Shown here: positions 22,419-31,569 of the stretch, one piece after another | Layout of the letters: the number at the start of each line of letters is the position of its first letter | Numbering within the stretch: the stretch's first letter is position 1 | Assembly (NCBI RefSeq): GCF_000142805.1 | Contig: NC_013077.1 | Span: forward strand, 186,001-250,000 | Origin: Lachancea thermotolerans CBS 6340 | Taxonomy: Eukaryota > Ascomycota > Saccharomycetes > Saccharomycetales > Saccharomycetaceae | Length of the DNA stretch: 64,000 nucleotides | Reading direction: 5' to 3' | Notes under the pieces: generated by a model | The model's database searches: none | Told to the model about the DNA's origin: nothing | Seen by the model: the letters and a program-made list of their open reading frames with translations, nothing else | Position numbers and translations under genes: made by a program

Positions 22419-22487
22419 TGAAAAATTTTTAGTAACCTTTCGGAGCGCATCTAATCTCATCTCATCTCATCTCATCTCATCTCATCT
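22419..22487 (+). promoter_or_regulatory. RRPE plus CTCAT microsatellite carrying tandem PAC-core sites, RRP12 promoter
   Basis: TGAAAAATTTTT at 22419-22430 is a near-perfect RRPE. From 22456 to 22485 there are six perfect CTCAT units, flanked by one variant unit (CTAAT) and a partial one. Read on the other strand the array is overlapping GATGAGAT, the core of the PAC box GCGATGAGMT. The array ends about 45 bp upstream of the RRP12 ATG, the usual PAC place in ribosome-biogenesis promoters. Confidence 0.75.
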
Positions 22488-22529
22488 TCAAACTAAGTAG
22501 TGGATCAGCTAAATACTCGTCTTAAAACC

Positions 22530-25500
22530 ATGAATCAAGACGAAATTGCAACCCTGCTTCAGCTAGAAGACAAATTAGGCCAGATCAGGCAACAAATTAA
22601 TTCTAAACTAGAGAACCAGAAGCATGTGGCGATCATCTTATCCGCCGTGGAAGAGAACATGGATGAGCAACAAGTTGCTGCTAAAAACATTGTAAACTAT
22701 TTGATTTCACTCATGTCCCTTCTGGACCAAGCCATCAATCCGGAAACCCACGAAATTGTTGAGCTTCAGATATCGACTTCTGTGGCTTACCTCTTGGACA
22801 TTGTACTGAAATACACTCCAAAACAGCTACTGAGATCGAAGTTCGCTGATATACTCACAAAGTTTGCACCATGCATTACCGATGAAAAAGCGGAGGCGCC
22901 GTTAATACGGTCTGCTGTGGGGTGTTTAGAAACTCTTCTTGTTGCACAAGATGCCCAGTCCTGGAACAATACCCACAATCTCAGTATCGCCCCCAGTAGA
23001 GGTTTGAACGGTTTGCTAGAGCTCTCTTTGGATCCAAGACCGAAGGTTAGAAAGAGAGCTCAGGAGGCCGTTGGCAATATAATGTCAAATCCACCAGCAT
23101 CGCCAACCGCAGAGCATGTCGCGGCGCCTCTCGTGGCAGAATTCTCCATCAGTGCACTCGCGTCTGCTGTGGAGGAAGTTAGCTCTACTTCGAACAAAAA
23201 GATTCGTGCTCAAGGCGGGTTAAAGGAGCTCAATGCAAAAGCCATCCATATTCTCAAGCTAATAAACACTGTTTTGTCCAGTAATCAATGGCCTTCTTCA
23301 AGATTTGATGTACTCTGCGATCTTCTGCTAGAAATGTCCAGGTCTGCTGATCAGTTTATGGTATCAAATGCATTCCAGTGTTTTGAGGCTCTCTTTCAAT
23401 CAATCGCAGAGTCAGCTGCCGCTTTCGGCTTGGCAGAAAACAAGTTTTCAAAGGTTTTGGACATAATTTTCTCCTTAAAACCTTCGAACAGTGACACGCA
23501 CCTGGTGGGAGCGTGGATTGCCGTTGTCGCAAAAGGCATGACCACTTTTGGATCATGTAGCCCTCTATCATGTCTAGAGAAAATTCCCGAAGTCATCAAT
23601 GTTCTGAGTTTGTATCTCTCTAGCGAGGTGCCTGAAGTTTACACTAGCGCTTCTCAATGTGTGGAAGCTTTATTAACTGGATGCATCCAAGACGATTTGC
23701 TGCTATTGCCACCACAAGTGAACGAAAACGTATATGAGAAGGTTGATGAGACAATTTCTTATCTTGCTGGAGCCTTCAGCGACTTTCTTTCCATCAAATA
23801 TGCGCACTGTGCGAAAGAAATTCTACAGAATCTCACCACTGCTTTCAAAAAACTTAGAATCAGATCAAACCCTGATCTTCTACCTCCGTTAGAAATTGTT
23901 GGGGGATGGCGGACGAATGAAGACAACTTTTTGGAAATGAGGGCCGAAATAGAGACAGTAATAGGTGCTGCTGTATCTGCTATTGGTCCTGATGCTGTCT
24001 TGGGTTGCCTTCCCCTAAATCTAACGGACGCGTCTGGCAGTAAGCCTGGCCGTGCTTGGATGATACCTCTTATAAGAGATAATACTTGCAATAGTAGACT
24101 CGCGATATTTGTGCAAGAATTTCTTCCTTTAATTCAATTTTTTGACGAAAAGGTTACTGCGCTTCCAAGTGATTCAGTTCAGAGCAAGGTTTTTGAAACA
24201 GTGTCTGGTCAGCTATGGTCTACTCTGCCCAACTTTGCTAACCTTCCTACTGATTTGAGAGACTCTTTTAGCGATCAATTTGCGGCTGATCTTTCGTCTC
24301 TACTATACAGCAAAGTGGACTTGAGGCCTATAATTTGTCACGCAATCAAAAACCTTGTTGAGAGCAACGTGCAACATGCAAGTTTGCTGGACGACAATGA
24401 CAAGCTCTTGGAGCAACATTTCCCTAAGAGTGAGTCCCAGAAGAACTTGGAGTATCTATCAACAAAAGCATCTAATCTATTAGCTGTGCTTTTCAACGTC
24501 TACACACAAACAGCTCCCAATGCCAGGAGTTACATCCTGGAAACCATTATTGCAGTGCTGAAGATTACCTCACCAGAGGACTTGACCAAGACTTTTAACA
24601 ACGTTTGCGCGCTATTAAAGAAATCTTTTGACGAAGAACCGGCTGACGCCAAATCAAAGACCTCGCCAGTCAAGGTGAGCGCCACACTTCTGGATTTAGT
24701 AGTTGTTATGGCCAGCTATGTCCCTGAATCGTGTTACGGGGCTTTGTTTTCAATTTTCAACACCACAGTCAACTCGAGCGATGCTTTGACTCAAAAGCGT
24801 GCTTACAGAATTATCACTAAACTTTCAGAGGTGGACAAGAGCTCAGAGTCAGTTTTGAAGTATGTCGCTGAGATCGAGCAAATACTGATCCAGAGCAGCA
24901 AGGTTGTTCACACTTCTGCTAGAGCATCGAGACTCAGTGCGATCAAGGTCTTAGTTGATCTGCTACCATTAGGTCACTTAGATTTTGTCATTCAAATTGT
25001 GCCAGAAGTCATCCTCTCCACTAAAGATAACAATGAAAAATCTAGAGAAGGGGCATTTGAAACGCTAATTGCAATGACTCACAAAATGAACACTCCTGGA
25101 TCAGTCATGAAACTTTCAAAGGTTCCTGGGTATGATGCACAGACGCCAGATCAACCCACCAGTGTCGCAGAGTTCTTCAAGATTATTTCAGCAGGTTTGA
25201 TTGGTGAATCCCAACATATGGTGAGCGCTACTATCACTGCATATTCCTGTTTAGTCTTTGAATTCAAAGATTATGTTTCAACAGGTGTTTTGATTGAAAT
25301 CTACGACACCATCGAGCTTTACCTGACCTCTAACTCTAGGGAGATTGTTAAAAGCGCGATTGGCTTTGCTAAAGTCTGTTGTTTAGCTTTGCCAGAGGAA
25401 TTGATGAAATCTAAAATTCCGTCCCTTCTTCCCAAGCTCTTGAGGTGGTCTCATGAGCATACTGGTCACTTTAAAGCGAGAGTCAAACACATAATAGAGA

Positions 25501-26180
25501 GATTGATTAGAAAATTCGGGTATGAGTACATTGAGCAGAACTTCCCTGAGGAGGACAACAGATTGCTTGTTAACATCAGAAAAACTCGCAACAGAAACAA
25601 GAAAAAGGCAGCAGAAAGCATGGAAACTGCACCTAAACTCAGCGAGGCGAGCAAAAAAGGTTCAAGATTTATGTCCGCACTTGATGAGGCTCTGTACGAA
25701 TCATCAGATGCTGAGAACAGCGCGGACGATGAAACTGCACCAAAGAGGGGGAAAGCCAGTCGCTTTATTGTCGAATCTAAAGAAAATCCTTTGGACTTGC
25801 TCGACTCTCAAACGTTAGCTCACATATCTTCCACAAGGCCACGTAAATTCGACGCGGCATCCAGGAAGAAAGGCAGAGACCATGTTTTCAGTTTCGATGC
25901 TGACGGTAAATTACTTGTGAAAGACGAGAAAAAGCCATCAGAAAGCGATGACGTATTTGACTCATCATCTAGCGGTATTAATGCTTACTTAGAAGCAGTC
26001 AAGCACGGCCCTGTGAGAGGACAAAAAAACAAGCTCAAGTTCAAAAAGGGTACTAGAGCTGGCGATAACGACTTCAGCGATGACGAAGGTGCAAATAAAT
26101 CATTCAAACCTAACATGAATGGCAAAAAGGTTCAGAAGAAAAAAGGCGGGCCCAAATTTAGGTCTAATAGAAAGCTCTAA
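22530..26180 (+). CDS. RRP12: Ribosomal RNA-processing HEAT-repeat protein Rrp12
   Basis: Karyopherin-like factor that helps export pre-40S and pre-60S particles and acts in rRNA processing. The ATG at 22530 gives 1216 residues (S. cerevisiae 1228); an in-frame GTG at 22500 lies in the leader and was not used. The body is helical HEAT/ARM repeats, with the NUC173-type region around 400-620 and repeats such as RKRAQEAVGNIM and VKSAIGFAKVCCLALP. The last 200 residues are charged and disordered with lysine-rich runs (KKVQKKKGGPKFRSNRKL), typical of a nucleolar protein. It is 272 bp from the convergent TAF3 stop. Confidence 0.95.
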   Translation: MNQDEIATLLQLEDKLGQIRQQINSKLENQKHVAIILSAVEENMDEQQVAAKNIVNYLISLMSLLDQAINPETHEIVELQISTSVAYLLDIVLKYTPKQLLRSKFADILTKFAPCITDEKAEAPLIRSAVGCLETLLVAQDAQSWNNTHNLSIAPSRGLNGLLELSLDPRPKVRKRAQEAVGNIMSNPPASPTAEHVAAPLVAEFSISALASAVEEVSSTSNKKIRAQGGLKELNAKAIHILKLINTVLSSNQWPSSRFDVLCDLLLEMSRSADQFMVSNAFQCFEALFQSIAESAAAFGLAENKFSKVLDIIFSLKPSNSDTHLVGAWIAVVAKGMTTFGSCSPLSCLEKIPEVINVLSLYLSSEVPEVYTSASQCVEALLTGCIQDDLLLLPPQVNENVYEKVDETISYLAGAFSDFLSIKYAHCAKEILQNLTTAFKKLRIRSNPDLLPPLEIVGGWRTNEDNFLEMRAEIETVIGAAVSAIGPDAVLGCLPLNLTDASGSKPGRAWMIPLIRDNTCNSRLAIFVQEFLPLIQFFDEKVTALPSDSVQSKVFETVSGQLWSTLPNFANLPTDLRDSFSDQFAADLSSLLYSKVDLRPIICHAIKNLVESNVQHASLLDDNDKLLEQHFPKSESQKNLEYLSTKASNLLAVLFNVYTQTAPNARSYILETIIAVLKITSPEDLTKTFNNVCALLKKSFDEEPADAKSKTSPVKVSATLLDLVVVMASYVPESCYGALFSIFNTTVNSSDALTQKRAYRIITKLSEVDKSSESVLKYVAEIEQILIQSSKVVHTSARASRLSAIKVLVDLLPLGHLDFVIQIVPEVILSTKDNNEKSREGAFETLIAMTHKMNTPGSVMKLSKVPGYDAQTPDQPTSVAEFFKIISAGLIGESQHMVSATITAYSCLVFEFKDYVSTGVLIEIYDTIELYLTSNSREIVKSAIGFAKVCCLALPEELMKSKIPSLLPKLLRWSHEHTGHFKARVKHIIERLIRKFGYEYIEQNFPEEDNRLLVNIRKTRNRNKKKAAESMETAPKLSEASKKGSRFMSALDEALYESSDAENSADDETAPKRGKASRFIVESKENPLDLLDSQTLAHISSTRPRKFDAASRKKGRDHVFSFDADGKLLVKDEKKPSESDDVFDSSSSGINAYLEAVKHGPVRGQKNKLKFKKGTRAGDNDFSDDEGANKSFKPNMNGKKVQKKKGGPKFRSNRKL

Positions 26181-26452
26181 GCAGAGCAAGCTCGGTTTTA
26201 AATTCATACTCAACTGAATTATGTACAGTATCAAATAAGCAGTTGTAATCAGCTTGGATTGAACCCGCCGCGGTAAAAAACGCAACTATCAAAGAAAAAA
26301 GGTTGCCTGTTCCGTCTCGGATGCAAAGCCTTGGCAGGGATTGGGTGCAACCATTCTTGAAAAATGTCCAGCATTCGCAAACCGCGACTTCCAATGATTG
26401 CAGGTGCCCCGACTCGGCCGCCTTAGCGACCTTGCTATTTTGTCCTTTTATC

Positions 26453-27508
26453 TCAGTAAGTATTGAAGTCGAATTCGTGGCCTTGAAATACTTCGTCTCC
26501 AAACTCCAAAGAATCTCTTCTTTGGAAGGTATCGTTCAAATTTTCGGCTTCTGCAAGTTGCAAATTGTTTTCTGACCCCAGCGTGAGATTCATACTATTT
26601 TCCATTTGCTCAAAAGCTGCCATATCTTCGTTTAGGTCATTATCATCAAAGTTAACATCATTTAAATCTATGTCATCATGGCTCACGTCGACGTCTTCTT
26701 CTTCGAATGACAACCTAATATTGTCGAGCCTGTTGTCCTTCTGATGAGCCGCCAGCTTCGTAATTAGAGCCTTTTCTTTGAGAGCCTTTTCGTCACTTTC
26801 TGTTTCTTGAGGCTCAGGTGGCATTATTTCGCTGTTATCAAAGCGACGGTCTCTACAAAAGATCGAAGACCGTAAGCCGGGGACAGGCGGCAGGCTCTTT
26901 ATGTCCTTGACTTCTCTACCGGAGATCTTTCTTGCGTGCATGAGTTGTTGTCTGCGAATCATAAAACGTGTCCAATCACTCATGTCACCGCTGCGGACAA
27001 GTTGTTCGACAATGTCATTGTCTTGCCCGCTATCTACTCTATCCTTTGCGGAGCCTTTGTCTAGCTGATTGATGTATTCAGGAATCATAGAAAGTGGCTT
27101 TGACAATTTATCTTTGGGTCGAAGTAATTCCGAAGTAGGGGTCGCTACCGCTCGCGCTTCTTTCGGTATGGGGCTCAGAAGACACCATTCCTTGAACTTT
27201 TGCATGCCTATGTCGCTGACAAGGTTAGGGTTCTCATCGTAAACATCGAGAGTACTCATCGGTTTTAGAAGCCCAACATTCAAAAGGGCCTGGGATATAT
27301 CTTGCAATGCAATATCCTCATACTCATCCATTCTGCTTCGAGAAAGTTTCATCACTTCCAGCACCAAAAGCTGCAAGAATCGCACATATAGATCCGTGAA
27401 TGCATCAACTGTAGATGGCTGAGCCTTATCAAAGCCATGGCTTTTGAGCAGCTGGATCATCGAAATTCTCAAAAGCCCGAAGTGAAACTCCTTGTTGGAG
27501 GTTGACAT
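26453..27508 (-). CDS. TAF3: TFIID subunit Taf3
   Basis: TFIID subunit that pairs with Taf10 through a histone fold. The 351 residues (353 in S. cerevisiae) start MSTSNKEFHFGLLRISMIQL. The bromodomain-associated histone fold covers about residues 8-85 (LLKSHGFDKAQPSTVDAFTD, then DIALQDISQALLNVGL). A conserved block SDWTRFMIRRQQLM with KISGREV follows near 195-220. The C-terminal third is very acidic with repeated D-V/D-L-N runs. As in other budding yeasts there is no C-terminal PHD finger. It is divergent from RET3 through a promoter that contains a Reb1 site. Confidence 0.93.
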   Translation of the reverse strand: MSTSNKEFHFGLLRISMIQLLKSHGFDKAQPSTVDAFTDLYVRFLQLLVLEVMKLSRSRMDEYEDIALQDISQALLNVGLLKPMSTLDVYDENPNLVSDIGMQKFKEWCLLSPIPKEARAVATPTSELLRPKDKLSKPLSMIPEYINQLDKGSAKDRVDSGQDNDIVEQLVRSGDMSDWTRFMIRRQQLMHARKISGREVKDIKSLPPVPGLRSSIFCRDRRFDNSEIMPPEPQETESDEKALKEKALITKLAAHQKDNRLDNIRLSFEEEDVDVSHDDIDLNDVNFDDNDLNEDMAAFEQMENSMNLTLGSENNLQLAEAENLNDTFQRRDSLEFGDEVFQGHEFDFNTY

Positions 27509-27607
27509 CGTCGAAGGACTTTGGTGGGTGCCGACTTGATACTCCTTTCTATGACGCTATTAGATGCCATAGTCGAGATGATGGTAGAATTTCGTGACTT
27601 TATTTTG

Positions 27608-27614
27608 TTACCCG
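27608..27614 (+). promoter_or_regulatory. Reb1 site in the TAF3/RET3 divergent promoter
   Basis: TTACCCG (TTACCCGG with the next base) is a full Reb1 consensus, lying 100 bp from the TAF3 ATG and 121 bp from the RET3 ATG, in the middle of the shared promoter where Reb1 normally opens chromatin. Confidence 0.65.
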
Positions 27615-27734
27615 GTATTCTTACAAGAAGGCCCTCTCGCTTTTCGTAGTTTGAACAAATAAGTCAAATCTTCAAACAAATCAAGTCGCAAATTAAAGGG
27701 CCGCAACAACTTCATCGCGAATACTAAGGGTCCA

Positions 27735-28325
27735 ATGGCAGAGCTTTCGCTTTACTCGGTTGAGGCGGTACTTTTGCTGGATAATGAAGGGAACAGAATC
27801 TACACTAAATACTACCACAGCCCCCACGAAAAATCTGATTCTCATATCACTAAGAGGGCGATAGATGGAATGAGCAGTTCCAGCAAACAGCAGACTGAGT
27901 ATGAAAGCAGGCTTTTCAAGAAAACGCACAAGCAGAACTCTGAGATCCTAATTTTTGAGGATTGTTTGGTTTTGTACAAGGAATATGTGGACGTGTCGTT
28001 ATACCTCGTGGGATCAATCGACGAGAACGAGCTGGTGCTTCAGCAGGCGTTTTCTGCTATCAAAGACTCGTTAGAGTTAATTTTGGCGACTGGGATTGAT
28101 AAAAAGAATATTATTGAGCATTTCGATATGGTGGCCTTAGCAATCGATGAGTCTATCGACGACGGTATAATCTTGGAGACAGATCCAGCTACCATTGCTT
28201 CCAGGGTGACGAAGCCACCTTCTAAGGACGCACCTATCAATATAGAGCTAAGCGAAAAGGGTTTGTTGAGCGCATGGGGGTTCGCCAAGAGCAAGCTCGC
28301 CGAGAGACTACAACAAGGCTTGTAA
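27735..28325 (+). CDS. RET3: COPI coatomer zeta subunit Ret3
   Basis: Small longin-domain subunit of the COPI coat for Golgi-to-ER retrieval. The 196 residues start MAELSLYSVEAVLLLDNEGN, the longin beta-hairpin, followed by KKTHKQNSEILIFEDCLVLY, a block almost unchanged across yeasts. Then come GTGIDKKN-like helix sequence (ATGIDKKNIIEHFDM), a DETIDNG-like motif (DESIDDGIILETDP) and the C-terminus FAKSKLAERLQQGL, which matches the S. cerevisiae end. Length is 196 against 189. It faces RQC2 tail to tail across 67 bp. Confidence 0.97.
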   Translation: MAELSLYSVEAVLLLDNEGNRIYTKYYHSPHEKSDSHITKRAIDGMSSSSKQQTEYESRLFKKTHKQNSEILIFEDCLVLYKEYVDVSLYLVGSIDENELVLQQAFSAIKDSLELILATGIDKKNIIEHFDMVALAIDESIDDGIILETDPATIASRVTKPPSKDAPINIELSEKGLLSAWGFAKSKLAERLQQGL

Positions 28326-28392
28326 TAACAAGTGTCACAGCGCGTTAAATAACTATATAACATAAAGCTAATGTAAAGGCTACTTTAGGGCA

Positions 28393-31300
28393 TCATTTTT
28401 TCCCCTTTTTCTTCCCTTTACTACTGGGAGTTCCCTTGGTTTTACTCTTCACTTCGTTTTGGCCTGGGATAGTAATCTTAAGCTTATCTGTGTATAGTAT
28501 AGAAACGAGGTCTAGTTCCTTCAATTTCTTGATGAGCTCGTGCTCGCAAGGCCAGTCGAGCTCTTTATCACTTTCCGTTTCATCAACTTTCCTTTTAGAG
28601 AAATATGTTAATATCTCGTTCAAAGACTTAGTCTTCTTGGCATTACCAGGCTGGACTTTAACCTTGTACTTGTACTTTGTTAATGCAGGCCATGGAGCGT
28701 AAACTGGAACTATATCACGAACTTTGCTTTTATCGTCAACAACAGGGCTGATTTCGCTGAAAATCTTCGCGTAGTTGACGTTGACTTTCTGCTCTGAGCC
28801 AAACATCAAAGACTGCTGTTTTTTCTGTCTTTCGCGTCTGAATTTTTTTTGTTCCCGCTCCTTTAGTTTTGCCGCTTCCTCTTCAGCCTTTTGCTGTTGT
28901 CTCTCGGAGCCCTTCAAGGTTCCTAGTACAGCAAGCCTCATCAACCGCTCTTCCTCGTCTTGATCCGCATATTTCTTTTGCATTTTCTTCATTTTGCCTT
29001 TTTTGCCGCGGACATTTTTCTTGATGGTTTCTTTGTTAGAACCTGATTTATCTGAGAAAGCACTCCCATTTTCTGAATTGTTGTTGGTTTCGCTCTGCTC
29101 GCTTGGCTCTTTATCAGCCTGAACATCACTGTCAGAATTTGATATCTTGGGATACAGACCTGTGGTTACTGGCACCTCATCGCTGTCACTTTTTTCCTTG
29201 ACGGACTTTAAGTCTGTGGACTTGGTAGGTGACTGATGCTCCTTCACACCCTCCATTTTCTTTCCTATCACGAATCCTTCATCGATTCTTCGATTTTCGT
29301 CTTTGCTAATTTCAAGTTCATCGTCTTTACCTTGTACTTGCCCTGGCACCGCATCCTCGTCTAACACGCTCTTCTCTTTTTGTGCTTCTTCGTCATCCTG
29401 GTCCTCATCATCGGCCCCATCTTCCTCCTCTTCCTCATCGGAGTCTTTCGTCTTCCATAAAAGTGCAAATCCCATTACCAACTGCGAGGGAGGTAAAAAC
29501 GACTTTTTCTTTTCGTCTTTGAGTCGGAAAGTGCCAGCTGGCAAAACTTCACCACCATAGTTATCGAATTTGCTAAGTTCTTTGGCGAAACACCACCACG
29601 CTGATGATTGAATTTTTTTGGACCAAGCAGGAGATGCTGACATGCACATGATGCCCGCCTGCATTAGCGTATTAGGCGGAACTTCGGTTTCATCTGGGTT
29701 TTTTATCCATACGTGCGTGTCGAAGCTGTTAGAGACAAAGACATCATTATCGTGGATGTACTTGCCGTATATTTGATCAGATTCCATTCCGCTTTTGCCC
29801 ATCAGCACCAAAAATCCTTCACTTGAGACGAACCAATGGAATTTCTCGAAGAAATATGGCTTCCTGGTCTTATTGAGCACGTCATGCGACTCTTTCAATT
29901 TCTTCTTCAAATCTTTTTCTATCCTTTGCTCGATATTCTTCAGTGCCTTTTGCGCATTCTTTTCCACCTTTTTCTGCTTCTCAACATTAGATTTCTTAAT
30001 ATTGAAATAATTGGAGGCGTTGGCATAAGCTGATAGCGTTAAATCAATTGTTGCGTCTATCGAGGGTTTCTCCTTTTTTTTGTTATCGTTTCTATCTTTT
30101 TTTATATTAGAAACGCTCGTTAACTCATCTTCATCATTATCATCAGCTTCGAAGTCGGACAAAGAACTATCAGAACTGTCGGAACTAGATGTCTCATCTT
30201 CAGAGGAAGTTAGATTGTCCTCTTCTTCGTCCGAATTATCGCTTTCTATTTCATCATTGCGAGGCAGACTCAAGGTGAATTTATTGTTTTTAAGATCTAG
30301 CGGAAGCTTGATTAGGCGCGCAATCCTATTATTCTTTTTTTGCTCGTTTGAAATCAAAACCTCAATTGTTTTCCAGTCCATTTGCTGTTCAACAAGCGCT
30401 TTGATGGCATTCTGCGCTTCTTCTACGAGATCTGCCGCGGCTATTATTGCATGTCCCCTTACCTCATTTTGGGTTTGCACATCGATTAAAGCCTGTATCC
30501 TCTTCTCGTTATCGAGCTTCGCGCTTTCCAGTCTGTTTTTGGCTTGGAATTCTTGGTTTTGAATTCGTAACGCGTACTTGGAAGATTCAATAGTAGAGAA
30601 GAAGTCATCGACGGTTTTGTTGTATTGCCCAGGGACTTCAATTATCTTGGTATACCCCTTTTCGTCCTCAGACAAATGAGGCGGAAATGGATGGAACTGT
30701 TCATAAACAAACTCGAGATTTGCATCACCTTTTTCGCTATCATAGTGAGGATTTTTTTTAGCAATAATATATCCAAGCTTGCAACCATCTCTGAGAAGCT
30801 CGTTGACTTCTGATTCTGTCGCGTCCAACAAGTCAACTATTTCGTCGATTTTGTCTAAAAAGTTGAGACAAGGCGAATTTGGGGCAATGCCTCTGGATTT
30901 AAGATTTCTAGAAATGAGATCTGACGAGAGCTGAGGCTCTCGTAAAAACAAAAGCTTGTGAATGGAAAGCACCTTTGCGCCTTTTCCGGTTTTTGCCTTC
31001 ACAGATGAATCAGCAAAGTCCTTCGCTTCCTTGATCCATCCGTTTACTTCGTCAGCAGAATGAACTTTGGACTTGGGGGGCTCAATGCGCGTGTTTTCGA
31101 GGAAGCTACCATCGAACATGTTGTAAATGTGGCCAACTTTGTTTTCGTGTTCATGGACGATCCTCTGCAGAACAATGATCTTACGATCCGAGTCTAACAG
31201 GATAACATTGCCCGCGCTGAAGAATTCCAAGACCAAAAAGAATTGACCATCATTGAAGCTAAGGACCAGGATTCTATCATTTGCCACTCTTTTTACTGTT

Positions 31301-31569
31301 GTAAGGCGCTTTGATTTCAGATGTTTGCGTAATTTCACCACAAATCCAGAGGGCGTTGCCGGGACGGGCCGCGTGAAATCAGTCAGGTGGACACGCAGCC
31401 CACAGTCAATAATAGCATTAAGCTTTGAGTCTGGCTTGTTGAATTTTAATAAAAACTGCCGGCTCGATTCTGCAATGTTGTAGATGTTAGACAATCTGTA
31501 GCCCTCAAGTTGCGATTTTAGCTCTCTGTAGAGAAGCTCTAGATCTAACGAGCTAATTCTTTGCTTCAT
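28393..31569 (-). CDS. RQC2: Ribosome quality control factor Rqc2 (Tae2, NEMF family)
   Basis: Binds stalled 60S-peptidyl-tRNA complexes with Ltn1 and directs CAT-tail addition. It has 1058 residues (1038 in S. cerevisiae). The N-terminal NFACT-N domain starts MKQRISSLDLELLYRELKSQ and continues through TRPVPATPSGFVVKLRKHL. Long coiled coils lie near 330-420 and 520-575. The NFACT-R domain is at about 580-700 (KPYFFEKFHWFVSSEGFLVL then DVFVSNSFDTHVWIKNP). An acidic, poorly conserved stretch follows, and the C-terminal domain has the conserved PVYAPWPALTKYKYKVKVQPG block. The basic end is KGKKKGKK. In S. cerevisiae it sits next to CHL1; here the inversion has put it beside the tRNA gap. Confidence 0.95.
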   Translation of the reverse strand: MKQRISSLDLELLYRELKSQLEGYRLSNIYNIAESSRQFLLKFNKPDSKLNAIIDCGLRVHLTDFTRPVPATPSGFVVKLRKHLKSKRLTTVKRVANDRILVLSFNDGQFFLVLEFFSAGNVILLDSDRKIIVLQRIVHEHENKVGHIYNMFDGSFLENTRIEPPKSKVHSADEVNGWIKEAKDFADSSVKAKTGKGAKVLSIHKLLFLREPQLSSDLISRNLKSRGIAPNSPCLNFLDKIDEIVDLLDATESEVNELLRDGCKLGYIIAKKNPHYDSEKGDANLEFVYEQFHPFPPHLSEDEKGYTKIIEVPGQYNKTVDDFFSTIESSKYALRIQNQEFQAKNRLESAKLDNEKRIQALIDVQTQNEVRGHAIIAAADLVEEAQNAIKALVEQQMDWKTIEVLISNEQKKNNRIARLIKLPLDLKNNKFTLSLPRNDEIESDNSDEEEDNLTSSEDETSSSDSSDSSLSDFEADDNDEDELTSVSNIKKDRNDNKKKEKPSIDATIDLTLSAYANASNYFNIKKSNVEKQKKVEKNAQKALKNIEQRIEKDLKKKLKESHDVLNKTRKPYFFEKFHWFVSSEGFLVLMGKSGMESDQIYGKYIHDNDVFVSNSFDTHVWIKNPDETEVPPNTLMQAGIMCMSASPAWSKKIQSSAWWCFAKELSKFDNYGGEVLPAGTFRLKDEKKKSFLPPSQLVMGFALLWKTKDSDEEEEEDGADDEDQDDEEAQKEKSVLDEDAVPGQVQGKDDELEISKDENRRIDEGFVIGKKMEGVKEHQSPTKSTDLKSVKEKSDSDEVPVTTGLYPKISNSDSDVQADKEPSEQSETNNNSENGSAFSDKSGSNKETIKKNVRGKKGKMKKMQKKYADQDEEERLMRLAVLGTLKGSERQQQKAEEEAAKLKEREQKKFRRERQKKQQSLMFGSEQKVNVNYAKIFSEISPVVDDKSKVRDIVPVYAPWPALTKYKYKVKVQPGNAKKTKSLNEILTYFSKRKVDETESDKELDWPCEHELIKKLKELDLVSILYTDKLKITIPGQNEVKSKTKGTPSSKGKKKGKK

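Noticed and set aside
28436-30562. Serine-rich frames opposite RQC2
   Set aside because: They mirror the acidic Asp/Glu codons of RQC2 on the other strand and have no independent features.
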